Shown piece by piece: positions 38,984 through 45,725 of a stretch of 45,725 nt of DNA. Source of the stretch: Planctomycetaceae bacterium (GTDB lineage Bacteria; Planctomycetota; Planctomycetia; Planctomycetales; Planctomycetaceae). Location of the stretch: contig PBOJ01000002.1 of assembly GCA_002724315.1 (NCBI GenBank), positions 1-45,725 of the forward strand, written 5' to 3'. The notes under the pieces were generated by a model, which saw only the letters and a list, made by a program, of their open reading frames with translations, was not told the origin of the DNA and did no database searches. How positions within the stretch are numbered: the first letter of the stretch is position 1; each line of letters opens with the position of its first letter. Both the position numbers and the translations under genes were made by a program.

Positions 38984-39004
38984 GGACGTCTCGGAGTGAC
39001 CACC

Positions 39005-39991
39005 ATGCAGGGACTGCGTGCCGTCCAGGGCCGAGCTATCCCCGGCTGGATTGTCTCGGTCGTGCTCCACCTGCTGCTGCTGGTCGCCTGCGCCATGGGG
39101 TTGCAGAGTTGCCAGAGATCGGTGGGTGAGGATGGAGCCGGTGATTTTCGTGACGTGGGATTGGTCGTCAAGTCCTCGGGCCTGAACTCCGATTCCACCT
39201 CCGACACCGACAACACGGCTCCCCCCGCTCCGCAACAGGTCTCTGAACCGGTCTCCGCTGCCGAAACCCCCGACAACCAGGCGATCGACCAACTTCTCTC
39301 GCTGCCCGATTCGGTCGGCCCGCAGATTCTCGGCCCGGGTGCTCGCACACCCACCTCGCCCCTGGCCGACTCCTCTCAACTGCTGCCCCGATCCGCCCTC
39401 ACCGGCGGCCCTCCCCTGGCCGGGTTGCAGAAAGGGGAAACCCAGTTCATGGGCATCCGTGACAAGGGGACCCGATTCGTCTACGTACTGGACCGCTCGG
39501 GCAGCATGGCCGGAGGCCACGCCCTGGAAATGGCCAAGGCCGACCTGCTCAGCAGTCTCCAGCACCTCGACGAAACCCAGCAGTTCCAGGTCATCTTCTA
39601 CAACGTGCAGCACAGCCTGTTGACTCTCGGCGGACGCACCACCTTGCACCGGGCCACAGACATCAACAAGACCCTCGCCCGGCAGAAGATCGCCGCGGTG
39701 ACACCCGACGGAGGCACCTTCCACTTCCCGGCCTTGACCAAGGCGTTGTCGTTCGACCCCGAGGTGATCTTCTTCCTGACCGACGCCGACGCGAACTCCT
39801 CGATCCATCCCGGCGACATGGAACGGCTGACCCGTCGCAACCGGGGTCGCACCCGCATTCACACGATCAAGTTCGGCGTCGGTGCCGAATTGACCTCCAC
39901 TCACTACGTCAAGAAACTCGCCACCCTCAACGGCGGCCGGTATCGCTACCGTGACATCAACACCTTCTCTGCTCCTCGACGGAACCGCTGA
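39005..39991 (+). CDS. VWA-domain protein with TonB-like N-terminal membrane anchor
   Basis: Protein of 328 residues. The N-terminal helix (residues 14-32, GWIVSVVLHLLLLVACAMG) contains S18-x3-H22, the spacing of the Ser/His pair in the TonB transmembrane helix that works with ExbB/ExbD. A low-complexity periplasmic spacer (about 50-140) follows, then a von Willebrand A domain with the metal site D163-R-S165-G-S167, a Thr in VTPDGGTFH, and D in FFLTDADAN. It has no TonB C-terminal domain. The ATG at 39005 is chosen because GGAG (38993-38996) lies eight bases before it; GTG at 38996 overlaps that site. The 3' end overlaps the next gene by 41 bp. Confidence 0.8.
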   Translation: MQGLRAVQGRAIPGWIVSVVLHLLLLVACAMGLQSCQRSVGEDGAGDFRDVGLVVKSSGLNSDSTSDTDNTAPPAPQQVSEPVSAAETPDNQAIDQLLSLPDSVGPQILGPGARTPTSPLADSSQLLPRSALTGGPPLAGLQKGETQFMGIRDKGTRFVYVLDRSGSMAGGHALEMAKADLLSSLQHLDETQQFQVIFYNVQHSLLTLGGRTTLHRATDINKTLARQKIAAVTPDGGTFHFPALTKALSFDPEVIFFLTDADANSSIHPGDMERLTRRNRGRTRIHTIKFGVGAELTSTHYVKKLATLNGGRYRYRDINTFSAPRRNR

Positions 39992-41054
39992 TCAGCCCGG
40001 CTGTCGCCTGGCCCGGGCCACCGCGTGGCTCGTCGCCGGTTCGGCTCTCGTGCTGGCCACCGACCGTCTGCCCGCCCAGGCCCGCGACCGCGTCATCGTC
40101 CGCCAGGTCGACGGACGCGGACGCCTGACGCACGTGGGCCAGATCACCGACTACAACGCGGACGAGATCGTGGTCAAGTCCCGCGGACGAGCTGCGCCGT
40201 GGAAGATTCCGGCCGAGCGGATTGTCTCGGTCATTCCCGCCCACTCAGCCCCGCACCTGGCAGCACGGAAACACCTCCAGCGAGGTGCCGTGACTGAAGC
40301 CGAGCAGTCGTTTCGCCTGGCACTCGAAGGCGCCTCCCGGGCCTGGGTTCGCCGGGAACTGCTCGCCGGGCTGGTCCGTTGCGCCCTGCATGGTGGAGAC
40401 TACCGACGTGCAGGATCTCATTTCCTGGGCCTTTCGGAGAGTGCGAGGAGGACGCGTCACTTCGAACTGGTGCCACTGGACTGGCGGATCAGCGGAACGG
40501 TGGATCCGTCGGTCGCCAGTGAGGCGAAGGCGTGGCGGGTGCGATCCGGTGATGTCGCCGCACTGTTGGCCGCCAGCCATCTGCTCCGGGACTCGGGGTA
40601 CGCCGTGGAAGCCGAGTCTCAGTTGCGGAAACTACGAATTTCGCCTGACCCACGCGTCCGCGGCCTGGCCGTGGCCCAGTGCTGGCGAGCCGACATGAAA
40701 AACGGAAAGGTGACTCCCAGGGACCTGGACTCCTGGACCCGACACATCCGCAAGCTGCCGCTGGAACTCCGAGGAGGACCGCGGTTCGTGATCGGGCTGG
40801 CCCGGCTCCAGCGACGTCAGTTCCAGCCGGCCGCTTCGGCACTGATGTGGACATCGCTGGTCTTCGACGACGATCGGTTCCTGGCCGCACGCGCCACGCA
40901 GCTTGCTGCCAACTCCCTGCTCTCGGACAACCAGGCCTCGGCCGCCCAAACACTCTACCGGGATCTCCAGCAACGCTTCGCCGGCACGCCGGCCGCCCGA
41001 GAATCGGCCGTCACTCAGCCCCCCCCACCGCGCACGAGGCGCACCACCCCATGA
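39951..41054 (+). CDS. Exported repeat-containing protein, function unknown
   Basis: Protein of 367 residues, GTG start, with a probable signal segment (AWLVAGSALVLA) about residues 25-40. A short beta domain (RVIVRQVDGRGRLTHVGQI ... WKIPAERIVSV) is followed by about 250 residues of Ala/Leu/Arg-rich helices that look like TPR-type repeats (AEQSFRLALEGA, AAQTLYRDLQQRFAGTPA). It is likely a periplasmic adaptor for the complex encoded around it. The 41-bp overlap with the VWA gene is large, but later in-frame starts would destroy the signal. The ATGA at 41051-41054 couples it to the ExbB gene. Confidence 0.65.
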   Translation: MTSTPSLLLDGTADQPGCRLARATAWLVAGSALVLATDRLPAQARDRVIVRQVDGRGRLTHVGQITDYNADEIVVKSRGRAAPWKIPAERIVSVIPAHSAPHLAARKHLQRGAVTEAEQSFRLALEGASRAWVRRELLAGLVRCALHGGDYRRAGSHFLGLSESARRTRHFELVPLDWRISGTVDPSVASEAKAWRVRSGDVAALLAASHLLRDSGYAVEAESQLRKLRISPDPRVRGLAVAQCWRADMKNGKVTPRDLDSWTRHIRKLPLELRGGPRFVIGLARLQRRQFQPAASALMWTSLVFDDDRFLAARATQLAANSLLSDNQASAAQTLYRDLQQRFAGTPAARESAVTQPPPPRTRRTTP

Positions 41055-41998
41055 GCCGTCACTGCCCCAGCCGACTCGTTTTCACCGTGATCGCCGCGAG
41101 CCTGCTCGTACCGGCCATCGCCCGACCACAGGTCCCCGCCGCACCATCCACCACCGGAACGGCCAGCACGCCCGACGTGTCCGAGGCCGAATCCCTCCCG
41201 ACCGAGACCAAGCTCTACGACGCCACGACCGGAAAACTGGTCGAAAAATCCGAACCCTCGACCAATGCGATGACACTCAGGCAACTGCTCCGAGCCGGCG
41301 GGACAATTGGCCTGGTCATCCTCGCCCTGTCAATGGCCATGGTCGCGTTGATCGTTGAACACATGCTGACGATTCGTCGCAAGGCGTTGATGCCCACAGG
41401 CCTGGCCGACTCGTTCGGCTCACTGCTGTCGGCCGGACGGTTCACCGAGGCTGACCAACTCTGCCGCGAACGCCCCAGTTTCCTGAGCGCCGTGCTGGCC
41501 GAAGGACTCGCCGAAGCACCACTGGGTTACCCGGCGGTCGAGAAGTCGATGGAAGACGCCAGCGCCGAACAGGCGGCGAGGCTGTTCCGGAAAATCGAAT
41601 ATCTCTCGGTGATCGGTACCATCGCCCCGATGCTGGGCCTGCTGGGAACCGTCTGGGGCATGATCGTCGCCTTCCAGGAATTTGCCAACAAGATCAACCC
41701 GCCGGTCAGTGAACTCGCTCCGGGCATCTACCAGGCACTGGTCACCACCCTGATGGGGCTGGGCGTGGCCGTACCGGCCCTGGCCGCGTTCGCCATCTTC
41801 CGCAACCGCATCGATGAACTCGTGGCCGAATCCAGCCTGATGGCCGAACACGCCTGGGCCGAATTCAAGCGGGCCAACCTCGGCCGTGGTGGTGGCCAGA
41901 CGCGGCGACGGAAGGAACCCACCGGACAACCAACCGAACGGCAGGAGCGTCGAGTGCCCCCGGTGGCGATCGAACGGCCGGAGGCCCCGTCCTCATGA
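41051..41998 (+). CDS. ExbB/TolQ/MotA-family proton channel protein
   Basis: Membrane protein of 315 residues. A signal-like first segment and an 80-residue periplasmic extension precede the three ExbB helices: GTIGLVILALSMAMVALIVEH, VIGTIAPMLGLLGTVWGMIVAF and YQALVTTLMGLGVAVPALAAFAIF. The GLLGTVWGM and TTLMGLGVAVPA segments are hallmark channel motifs. It should form the stator pentamer around an ExbD dimer and use the proton gradient. The C-terminal cytoplasmic tail is rich in Arg, Glu and Pro. The N-terminal extension is common in planctomycetal members. It is coupled to both neighbours by 4-bp overlaps. Confidence 0.9.
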   Translation: MSRHCPSRLVFTVIAASLLVPAIARPQVPAAPSTTGTASTPDVSEAESLPTETKLYDATTGKLVEKSEPSTNAMTLRQLLRAGGTIGLVILALSMAMVALIVEHMLTIRRKALMPTGLADSFGSLLSAGRFTEADQLCRERPSFLSAVLAEGLAEAPLGYPAVEKSMEDASAEQAARLFRKIEYLSVIGTIAPMLGLLGTVWGMIVAFQEFANKINPPVSELAPGIYQALVTTLMGLGVAVPALAAFAIFRNRIDELVAESSLMAEHAWAEFKRANLGRGGGQTRRRKEPTGQPTERQERRVPPVAIERPEAPSS

Positions 41999-42414
41999 GA
42001 ATCCCCACGCGTGTCCGCCAACTGGGCGTGTCACTGAATCTGACCCCGCTGATCGACATCGTCTTTCTGCTGGTGATCTTCTTCCTGGTCGCCAGCCACG
42101 CGGCCCGAACCGAATCAACCGAGCCGGTCGATCTGCCGATGATCGGCGAAGCCGAGGACGACCAGATCACGGTGCCCCAGCGACTTGTGGTGACGGTCAC
42201 CTCCGACCAGTCCCTCCATGTCGGTGGCCGGATCGTCACCCTCGACCAGGTCTCCGGCCTGCTCAAGGACGCCGGCTCCCAAGCGGGCACCGGCGGCTAC
42301 GAGGTACGAATCCGCGGCGACCGCCGGGTCCCGTTCCGTGTCGTCGAACCACTGATGGTGGCCTGCGCCCGGGCCGGCATCACCCGAATCGGCTACGCCG
42401 TACTCCCCCAGTAA
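41995..42414 (+). CDS. ExbD/TolR family biopolymer transport protein (first copy)
   Basis: Protein of 139 residues with a short cytoplasmic tail, one helix containing the essential Asp (LTPLIDIVFLLVIFFLVAS) and a periplasmic ExbD domain (VEPLMVACARAGITRIGYAVLPQ near the end). It pairs with the upstream ExbB. The ATG overlaps the ExbB stop (41995-41998). Confidence 0.9.
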   Translation: MRIPTRVRQLGVSLNLTPLIDIVFLLVIFFLVASHAARTESTEPVDLPMIGEAEDDQITVPQRLVVTVTSDQSLHVGGRIVTLDQVSGLLKDAGSQAGTGGYEVRIRGDRRVPFRVVEPLMVACARAGITRIGYAVLPQ

Positions 42415-42442
42415 CCTCTGCGCCCCCTTCACCACCGAACAA

Positions 42443-42934
42443 ATGCGCATCCCCTCAACCCATCATCAGCGACAACGCGACGACAGCCAGGCGATGACTC
42501 CACTGATTGACGTGGTGTTCCTTTTGCTGATCTTCTTCGTGTGTGCTTCGACGGGACAGATCCGCGAGAGCCTCCTGCCAACGGAGCTCTCGGGTGGCTC
42601 GATCGAATCCGCTGCTGCAGTTCCGCAGGAACGGCCTTTGGGCGAAGCCTGGGTGCGGGTGATGGCCCCGGGCCAGGCAAACGGGGGCATGCAAATCGAA
42701 GTCGAAGGCCAGACGTTTTCCGGACCCGACCGGCATCGTGACCTCTCAAGATTTCTTCGGACCCTGGCGGCCACGGCTCGCGAGTTGCCTGTGATCCTGG
42801 ACATCGATCCGGACGTTCCGCTGGGCGAGGCCCTGGCCGCCTACGACGCGGCTCGCTCGGCCGATTTTGAGGCGATCCACTTCGCTGTCGACCCGGCCGA
42901 CAGCAGCGATCCGCAACCACCTGCGACTCGCTGA
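42443..42934 (+). CDS. ExbD/TolR family biopolymer transport protein (second copy)
   Basis: Second ExbD-type protein, 163 residues, 28 bp after the first copy. The helix is MTPLIDVVFLLLIFFVCAS with the conserved Asp, and the periplasmic part is longer and diverged. Two different ExbD proteins beside one ExbB suggest a hetero-dimer at the core of the motor. It is last in the operon; a 290-bp gap without a gene follows before nuoH. Confidence 0.88.
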   Translation: MRIPSTHHQRQRDDSQAMTPLIDVVFLLLIFFVCASTGQIRESLLPTELSGGSIESAAAVPQERPLGEAWVRVMAPGQANGGMQIEVEGQTFSGPDRHRDLSRFLRTLAATARELPVILDIDPDVPLGEALAAYDAARSADFEAIHFAVDPADSSDPQPPATR

Positions 42935-43042
42935 GTCGTCCGCAGAGCCCCTCGGCTCGACCAAACCGTTTCGCGTGAACCGTCTGCGGTGGCAAGTGGC
43001 TCGACCACCGGCCATCGCCCGACCGCGTGGTCTCCGGTTCTC

Positions 43043-43071
43043 TTGAAGTCCCGGTATCCATCTGGCATAGT
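43043..43071 (+). promoter_or_regulatory. Candidate promoter of the nuo genes
   Basis: TTGAAG (43043-43048) and CATAGT (43066-43071) are spaced 17 bases apart. The -35 box is identical to that of the tRNA-Leu promoter. It would start transcription near 43078, about 147 bases before nuoH. No gene or terminator was recognised in the rest of the 42935-43224 gap. Confidence 0.5.
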
Positions 43072-43224
43072 TCAGCCTTTGATCGGGGTCCAAATGGGTC
43101 CCGAACGCATGCAACGACGGACCCGGGTCCTGCTTTGGCCTCCGTCGGATTTCGGCGGACGTTCACGTCCATCGACCCGGGTGCGCTCGGTACTGCGTGT
43201 GACGATGAACCCGGTAGCACCGCG

Positions 43225-44475
43225 ATGCCCCCCACGCTGGCCGACACCGCGACGACGATCCAGTCGATTCTCCAGGGATGGCTCAATAGCGAAAGCTTGG
43301 CCATGTTCCTGGCGGCGGTGATTCACGTGGCGCTGGTGGCCGGTTTCTTCGGACTGCCGGCCGGCATTTTCATCTGGGCCGAGCGGAAGATCTCGGGCCG
43401 GATCCAGGATCGGCTCGGCCCCACTCGTGTCGGCGGCAAGTTCGGTTGGCTGCAGGCCATTGCCGACGGCGGAAAGTTGATTCAGAAAGAGGACCTGGTG
43501 CCGGAGGCCGCCGACGGCCCGTTGTTCCGGGTCGCTCCCTACGTGGTGGTCGTCAGTTCACTGGCCGCCTTCATGTTCCTGCCGTTCTCCGACGGCTGGA
43601 TCGCCATCAGCCTGGACATCGGCCTGTACCTGATGCTGGCGGTGATGTCCCTGGAGGTGATCGGAGTGATCCTGGCCGGTTACGCCAGCGGCTCGAAATG
43701 GGCCCTGTTCGGCGGAATGCGGGAAGCTGCCCAGATGGTCAGCTACGAGATCCCGATGTCGATCTGCGTGGTGATCCCGATCATCACGGCCGGCTCACTG
43801 AACCTCAACGAGATCGGCGGGCTGCAGAGCGGCCACCTGGGCAACTGGATCATCTTCCACGACCCGTTCAGCTTCCTGGCATTCTTCGTCTACTTCGTCT
43901 GCGCCACGGCCAGTTGCAAACGGGCCCCGTTCGACCTGGCCGAGGCTGAGAGCGAACTGGTAGCCGGTTTCCTGACCGAATACAGCGGTTTCCGCTGGAG
44001 TTTCTTCTTCCTGGCCGAGTACGCCAGCATGTTCGCCGTCTGCGGCATCGCAGTGCTGCTGTTTTTGGGCGGCTGGCACACCGGGATCCCCGGCCTGGAC
44101 GGCATCCTCGACGGTCCGCGATACGGTTCGGACGCATACGTCTGGACCTGGCTGGCCAATGCCCTGGGCTTCGGAGTCTTCTTCGGGAAGGCCTCGCTCC
44201 TGGTCTGCGTGCAGATCTGGGTCCGCTGGACCCTGCCGCGACTGCGGATCGACCAGGTGATGATGACCTGTCTGAAATACCTTGTGCCCATCAGTTGCGT
44301 GCTGTTCCTGGGAGCGGTGATCTGGCCGCTGGCGCTCTCGTTCTCGGGAAAAACCACGATCTGGGGAACCCCCACAGGTGAGCGGGCCGCGCCGACGATG
44401 AGACTTGACTCCATCCCCGGTCCGGCCGACCAGTCGCCGACCGCCTCGACCTCGAACGGGGAGACCGGGCCGTGA
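43225..44475 (+). CDS. nuoH: NADH-quinone oxidoreductase subunit H
   Basis: Membrane subunit of complex I, 416 residues, with eight or more helices. It carries the signature FIWAERKISGRIQDRLGPTRVG at about residues 50-70 and KRAPFDLAEAESELVAGFLTEYSG, which build the quinone chamber. The C-terminus has an extra hydrophilic Ser/Thr/Pro tail of about 50 residues. The ATG at 43225 gives a normal N-terminus; the open frame to 43027 is rejected. The stop overlaps the GTG of nuoJ (44472-44475). The usual nuoI between H and J is absent. Confidence 0.92.
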   Translation: MPPTLADTATTIQSILQGWLNSESLAMFLAAVIHVALVAGFFGLPAGIFIWAERKISGRIQDRLGPTRVGGKFGWLQAIADGGKLIQKEDLVPEAADGPLFRVAPYVVVVSSLAAFMFLPFSDGWIAISLDIGLYLMLAVMSLEVIGVILAGYASGSKWALFGGMREAAQMVSYEIPMSICVVIPIITAGSLNLNEIGGLQSGHLGNWIIFHDPFSFLAFFVYFVCATASCKRAPFDLAEAESELVAGFLTEYSGFRWSFFFLAEYASMFAVCGIAVLLFLGGWHTGIPGLDGILDGPRYGSDAYVWTWLANALGFGVFFGKASLLVCVQIWVRWTLPRLRIDQVMMTCLKYLVPISCVLFLGAVIWPLALSFSGKTTIWGTPTGERAAPTMRLDSIPGPADQSPTASTSNGETGP

Positions 44476-45077
44476 GCGACCAGGCACTCTTCTGGATCTT
44501 TGCGATTCTGGCCGGCGGCGGTGCCATCGGGGTGGTGATCCTGCAGGACATCGTCCGCATGGCTTTCTCGCTGATCATCTCGCTGGGCTCGACCGCCGGG
44601 CTGTTCTTCCTGCTCGACGCCGATTTCGTCGCGGCCACCCAGTTGCTCGTCTACGTCGGCGGCACCCTGGTGCTGCTGATCTTCGGTGTGATGCTGACCG
44701 CCAGCGGGCCGTTTCGACGAATCCAGATGTCCTCCGGCGAGACCTTCGTCGGAGCCGCTGTCGGGCTGCTGTTCTTCTCGGTGATCGCCTTCACGGTGAT
44801 CGACGTCGAATGGGAAACACTGGATCGCAGCCACAGACCCGTGGCCGAGGCCACCAACGATGAAACCGGCAACACGTCACGGGCCATCGGCCTGCGGCTG
44901 GTCGGCATCCCGGCCGACACCGAGGTCGGCATCCACAAGGATCGCGGCGAGAAAACCGGCTACCTGTTGCCGTTTGAAATCGTCTCGATTCATCTGCTGG
45001 TCGTCCTGGTCGGAGCCGCCTACCTGGCTCGTGCCAAGCGACAGGAAACGTCCGAAGCCGCCGGGGGAGACGCCTGA
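44472..45077 (+). CDS. nuoJ: NADH-quinone oxidoreductase subunit J
   Basis: Membrane subunit of 201 residues, GTG start. Five helices are visible, with the conserved helix QLLVYVGGTLVLLIFGVMLTAS that holds the flexible TMH3 of complex I. A hydrophilic loop of about 55 residues (WETLDRSHRPVAEATNDETGN onward) separates helices 4 and 5. It is coupled to nuoH by a GTGA overlap, and nuoK begins two bases after its stop. Confidence 0.92.
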   Translation: MSDQALFWIFAILAGGGAIGVVILQDIVRMAFSLIISLGSTAGLFFLLDADFVAATQLLVYVGGTLVLLIFGVMLTASGPFRRIQMSSGETFVGAAVGLLFFSVIAFTVIDVEWETLDRSHRPVAEATNDETGNTSRAIGLRLVGIPADTEVGIHKDRGEKTGYLLPFEIVSIHLLVVLVGAAYLARAKRQETSEAAGGDA

Positions 45078-45079
45078 CG

Positions 45080-45388
45080 ATGGACGCCAGCTTGACCAAC
45101 TACCTGCTGATCGGTGCCGTGATGTTCGTCTCCGGAGTGGTCTGCATGGCCACCAAGCGGAACGGGATCGCGGTGTTGATGGGCGTCGAACTGGTTCTCA
45201 ACGGGGCCAACGTCAATTTCGTCGCCTTCTCCCGGCACACCAGTCTTGGCCTCGACGGCCAGATCGTTTCGCTGTTCGTCATCGTGCTGGCCGCCGCCGA
45301 GGCTGCCGTCGCCCTGGCGATCGCTTTGAACTTCTACAACAACTACCAGACCATCGATGTCGACCGGGGCGACAAGCTCCAGGGCTGA
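45080..45388 (+). CDS. nuoK: NADH-quinone oxidoreductase subunit K
   Basis: Membrane subunit of 102 residues, a normal size. It has three helices with the conserved Glu in MGVELVLNGANVNFVAF and the second in VLAAAEAAVALAI, which belong to the proton path. It starts two bases after nuoJ. Confidence 0.95.
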   Translation: MDASLTNYLLIGAVMFVSGVVCMATKRNGIAVLMGVELVLNGANVNFVAFSRHTSLGLDGQIVSLFVIVLAAAEAAVALAIALNFYNNYQTIDVDRGDKLQG

Positions 45389-45431
45389 GCCTCTCCGACA
45401 CACCAACACGACCGACCTTTCCGGAACCACG

Positions 45432-45725
45432 ATGGACATCAAGGCCTGCCTGCTGACCACCGCGTGGCTGCTGCCACTCGTCGGCTTCGCCGTCGAGATC
45501 TTCGGCGGCTACTGGTCGCACCACGCGCCCGGTGGCCGGTTCCGGTCTCGCCTGGCAGCCTACCTCTCGGTCGGCTGCATCGGCGGCGGGTTTTTGCTGA
45601 GCCTCACGGCACTCGTTTTCGGGATCTCCGACTTCGACCTGTCGCTGTGGGACACGCACCACGCCTCGGCCTCCGAACCGACGGCCACCGACGCGGTGGC
45701 CCAGTTCGCCGTCTCCGATGCCCCC
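45432..45725 (+). CDS. nuoL: NADH-quinone oxidoreductase subunit L (3' partial)
   Basis: The first 98 codons of an open frame that runs off the window. The start reads MDIKACLLTTAWLLPLVGFAVEIF, like the first helix of NuoL, followed by a second hydrophobic stretch (YLSVGCIGGGFLLSLTALVFG). The call rests on this and on its place after nuoK; the antiporter-like motifs are beyond the window end. Confidence 0.8.
   Translation, partial: MDIKACLLTTAWLLPLVGFAVEIFGGYWSHHAPGGRFRSRLAAYLSVGCIGGGFLLSLTALVFGISDFDLSLWDTHHASASEPTATDAVAQFAVSDAP

Noticed and set aside
38519..39904. 461-codon minus-strand open frame
   Set aside because: It is the shadow of the LolA-like and VWA genes, which have intact family motifs.

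Overview
The window (about 63% GC by eye) is a chromosomal segment of a member of the Planctomycetota, probably an uncultured Planctomycetales relative. The lineage call rests on gene content. There is a DUF1549/DUF1553 cytochrome protein, a Tat-exported DUF1501 protein and a DUF1080 protein in one operon. There are also two formylglycine-type sulfatases, a beta-helix surface protein with the junction motif seen in planctomycetal inverse-autotransporter-like proteins, many small catabolic operons, and a TonB/Exb-like envelope operon. I saw no phage, insertion sequence, CRISPR array, rRNA or plasmid gene. Nothing was searched against a database; family names come from motifs recognised in the translations.

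Layout. 1-3096: 5'-truncated beta-helix surface protein with an embedded matrixin-type metalloprotease. 3101-6325 (minus): GalU-like uridylyltransferase overlapping a plant-glucuronokinase-like GHMP kinase, which suggests glucuronate salvage to UDP-glucuronate; a membrane-anchored pentapeptide-repeat protein lies next to them. 6523-11691 (plus): PSD1, DUF1501 and DUF1080, closed by a strong intrinsic terminator. 11778-15882 (plus): N,N-dimethylformamidase-like protein, MFS transporter and mandelate racemase/muconate-cycloisomerase-like enzyme, coupled by start/stop overlaps. 15892-16719 (minus): TerC. 16848-20195 (plus): class IV aminotransferase, class III aminotransferase and Gfo/Idh/MocA oxidoreductase.

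20217-25150 is a divergent catabolic cluster. The minus arm carries an RraA-type aldolase, a glutamate-1-semialdehyde-aminomutase-like aminotransferase and a PhyH dioxygenase. The plus arm carries an AstE/AspA-type metallo-deacylase and a threonine-synthase-like PLP enzyme. The chemistry fits hydroxylation, transamination and retro-aldol cleavage of an unidentified, possibly N-acylated, amino acid. 25147-26447 (minus): thioredoxin-like protein coupled to a small membrane diguanylate cyclase. 26571-34210: Nramp-like transporter, two sulfatases, a calcineurin-like phosphatase, methionine aminopeptidase, tRNA-Leu(GAG) and a serine beta-lactamase-like hydrolase. 34265-37719 (minus): three secreted or lipoprotein genes, two of them sharing a domain.

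37976-42934 (plus) is the most intriguing block: a LolA-like periplasmic protein, a VWA protein whose N-terminal membrane anchor has the S-x3-H pattern of TonB, a repeat protein, one ExbB/TolQ and two ExbD/TolR proteins. It may be a proton-driven envelope machine in which the TonB position is filled by a VWA protein. 43225-45725 (plus): nuoH, nuoJ, nuoK and the start of nuoL, with nuoI missing from its usual place.
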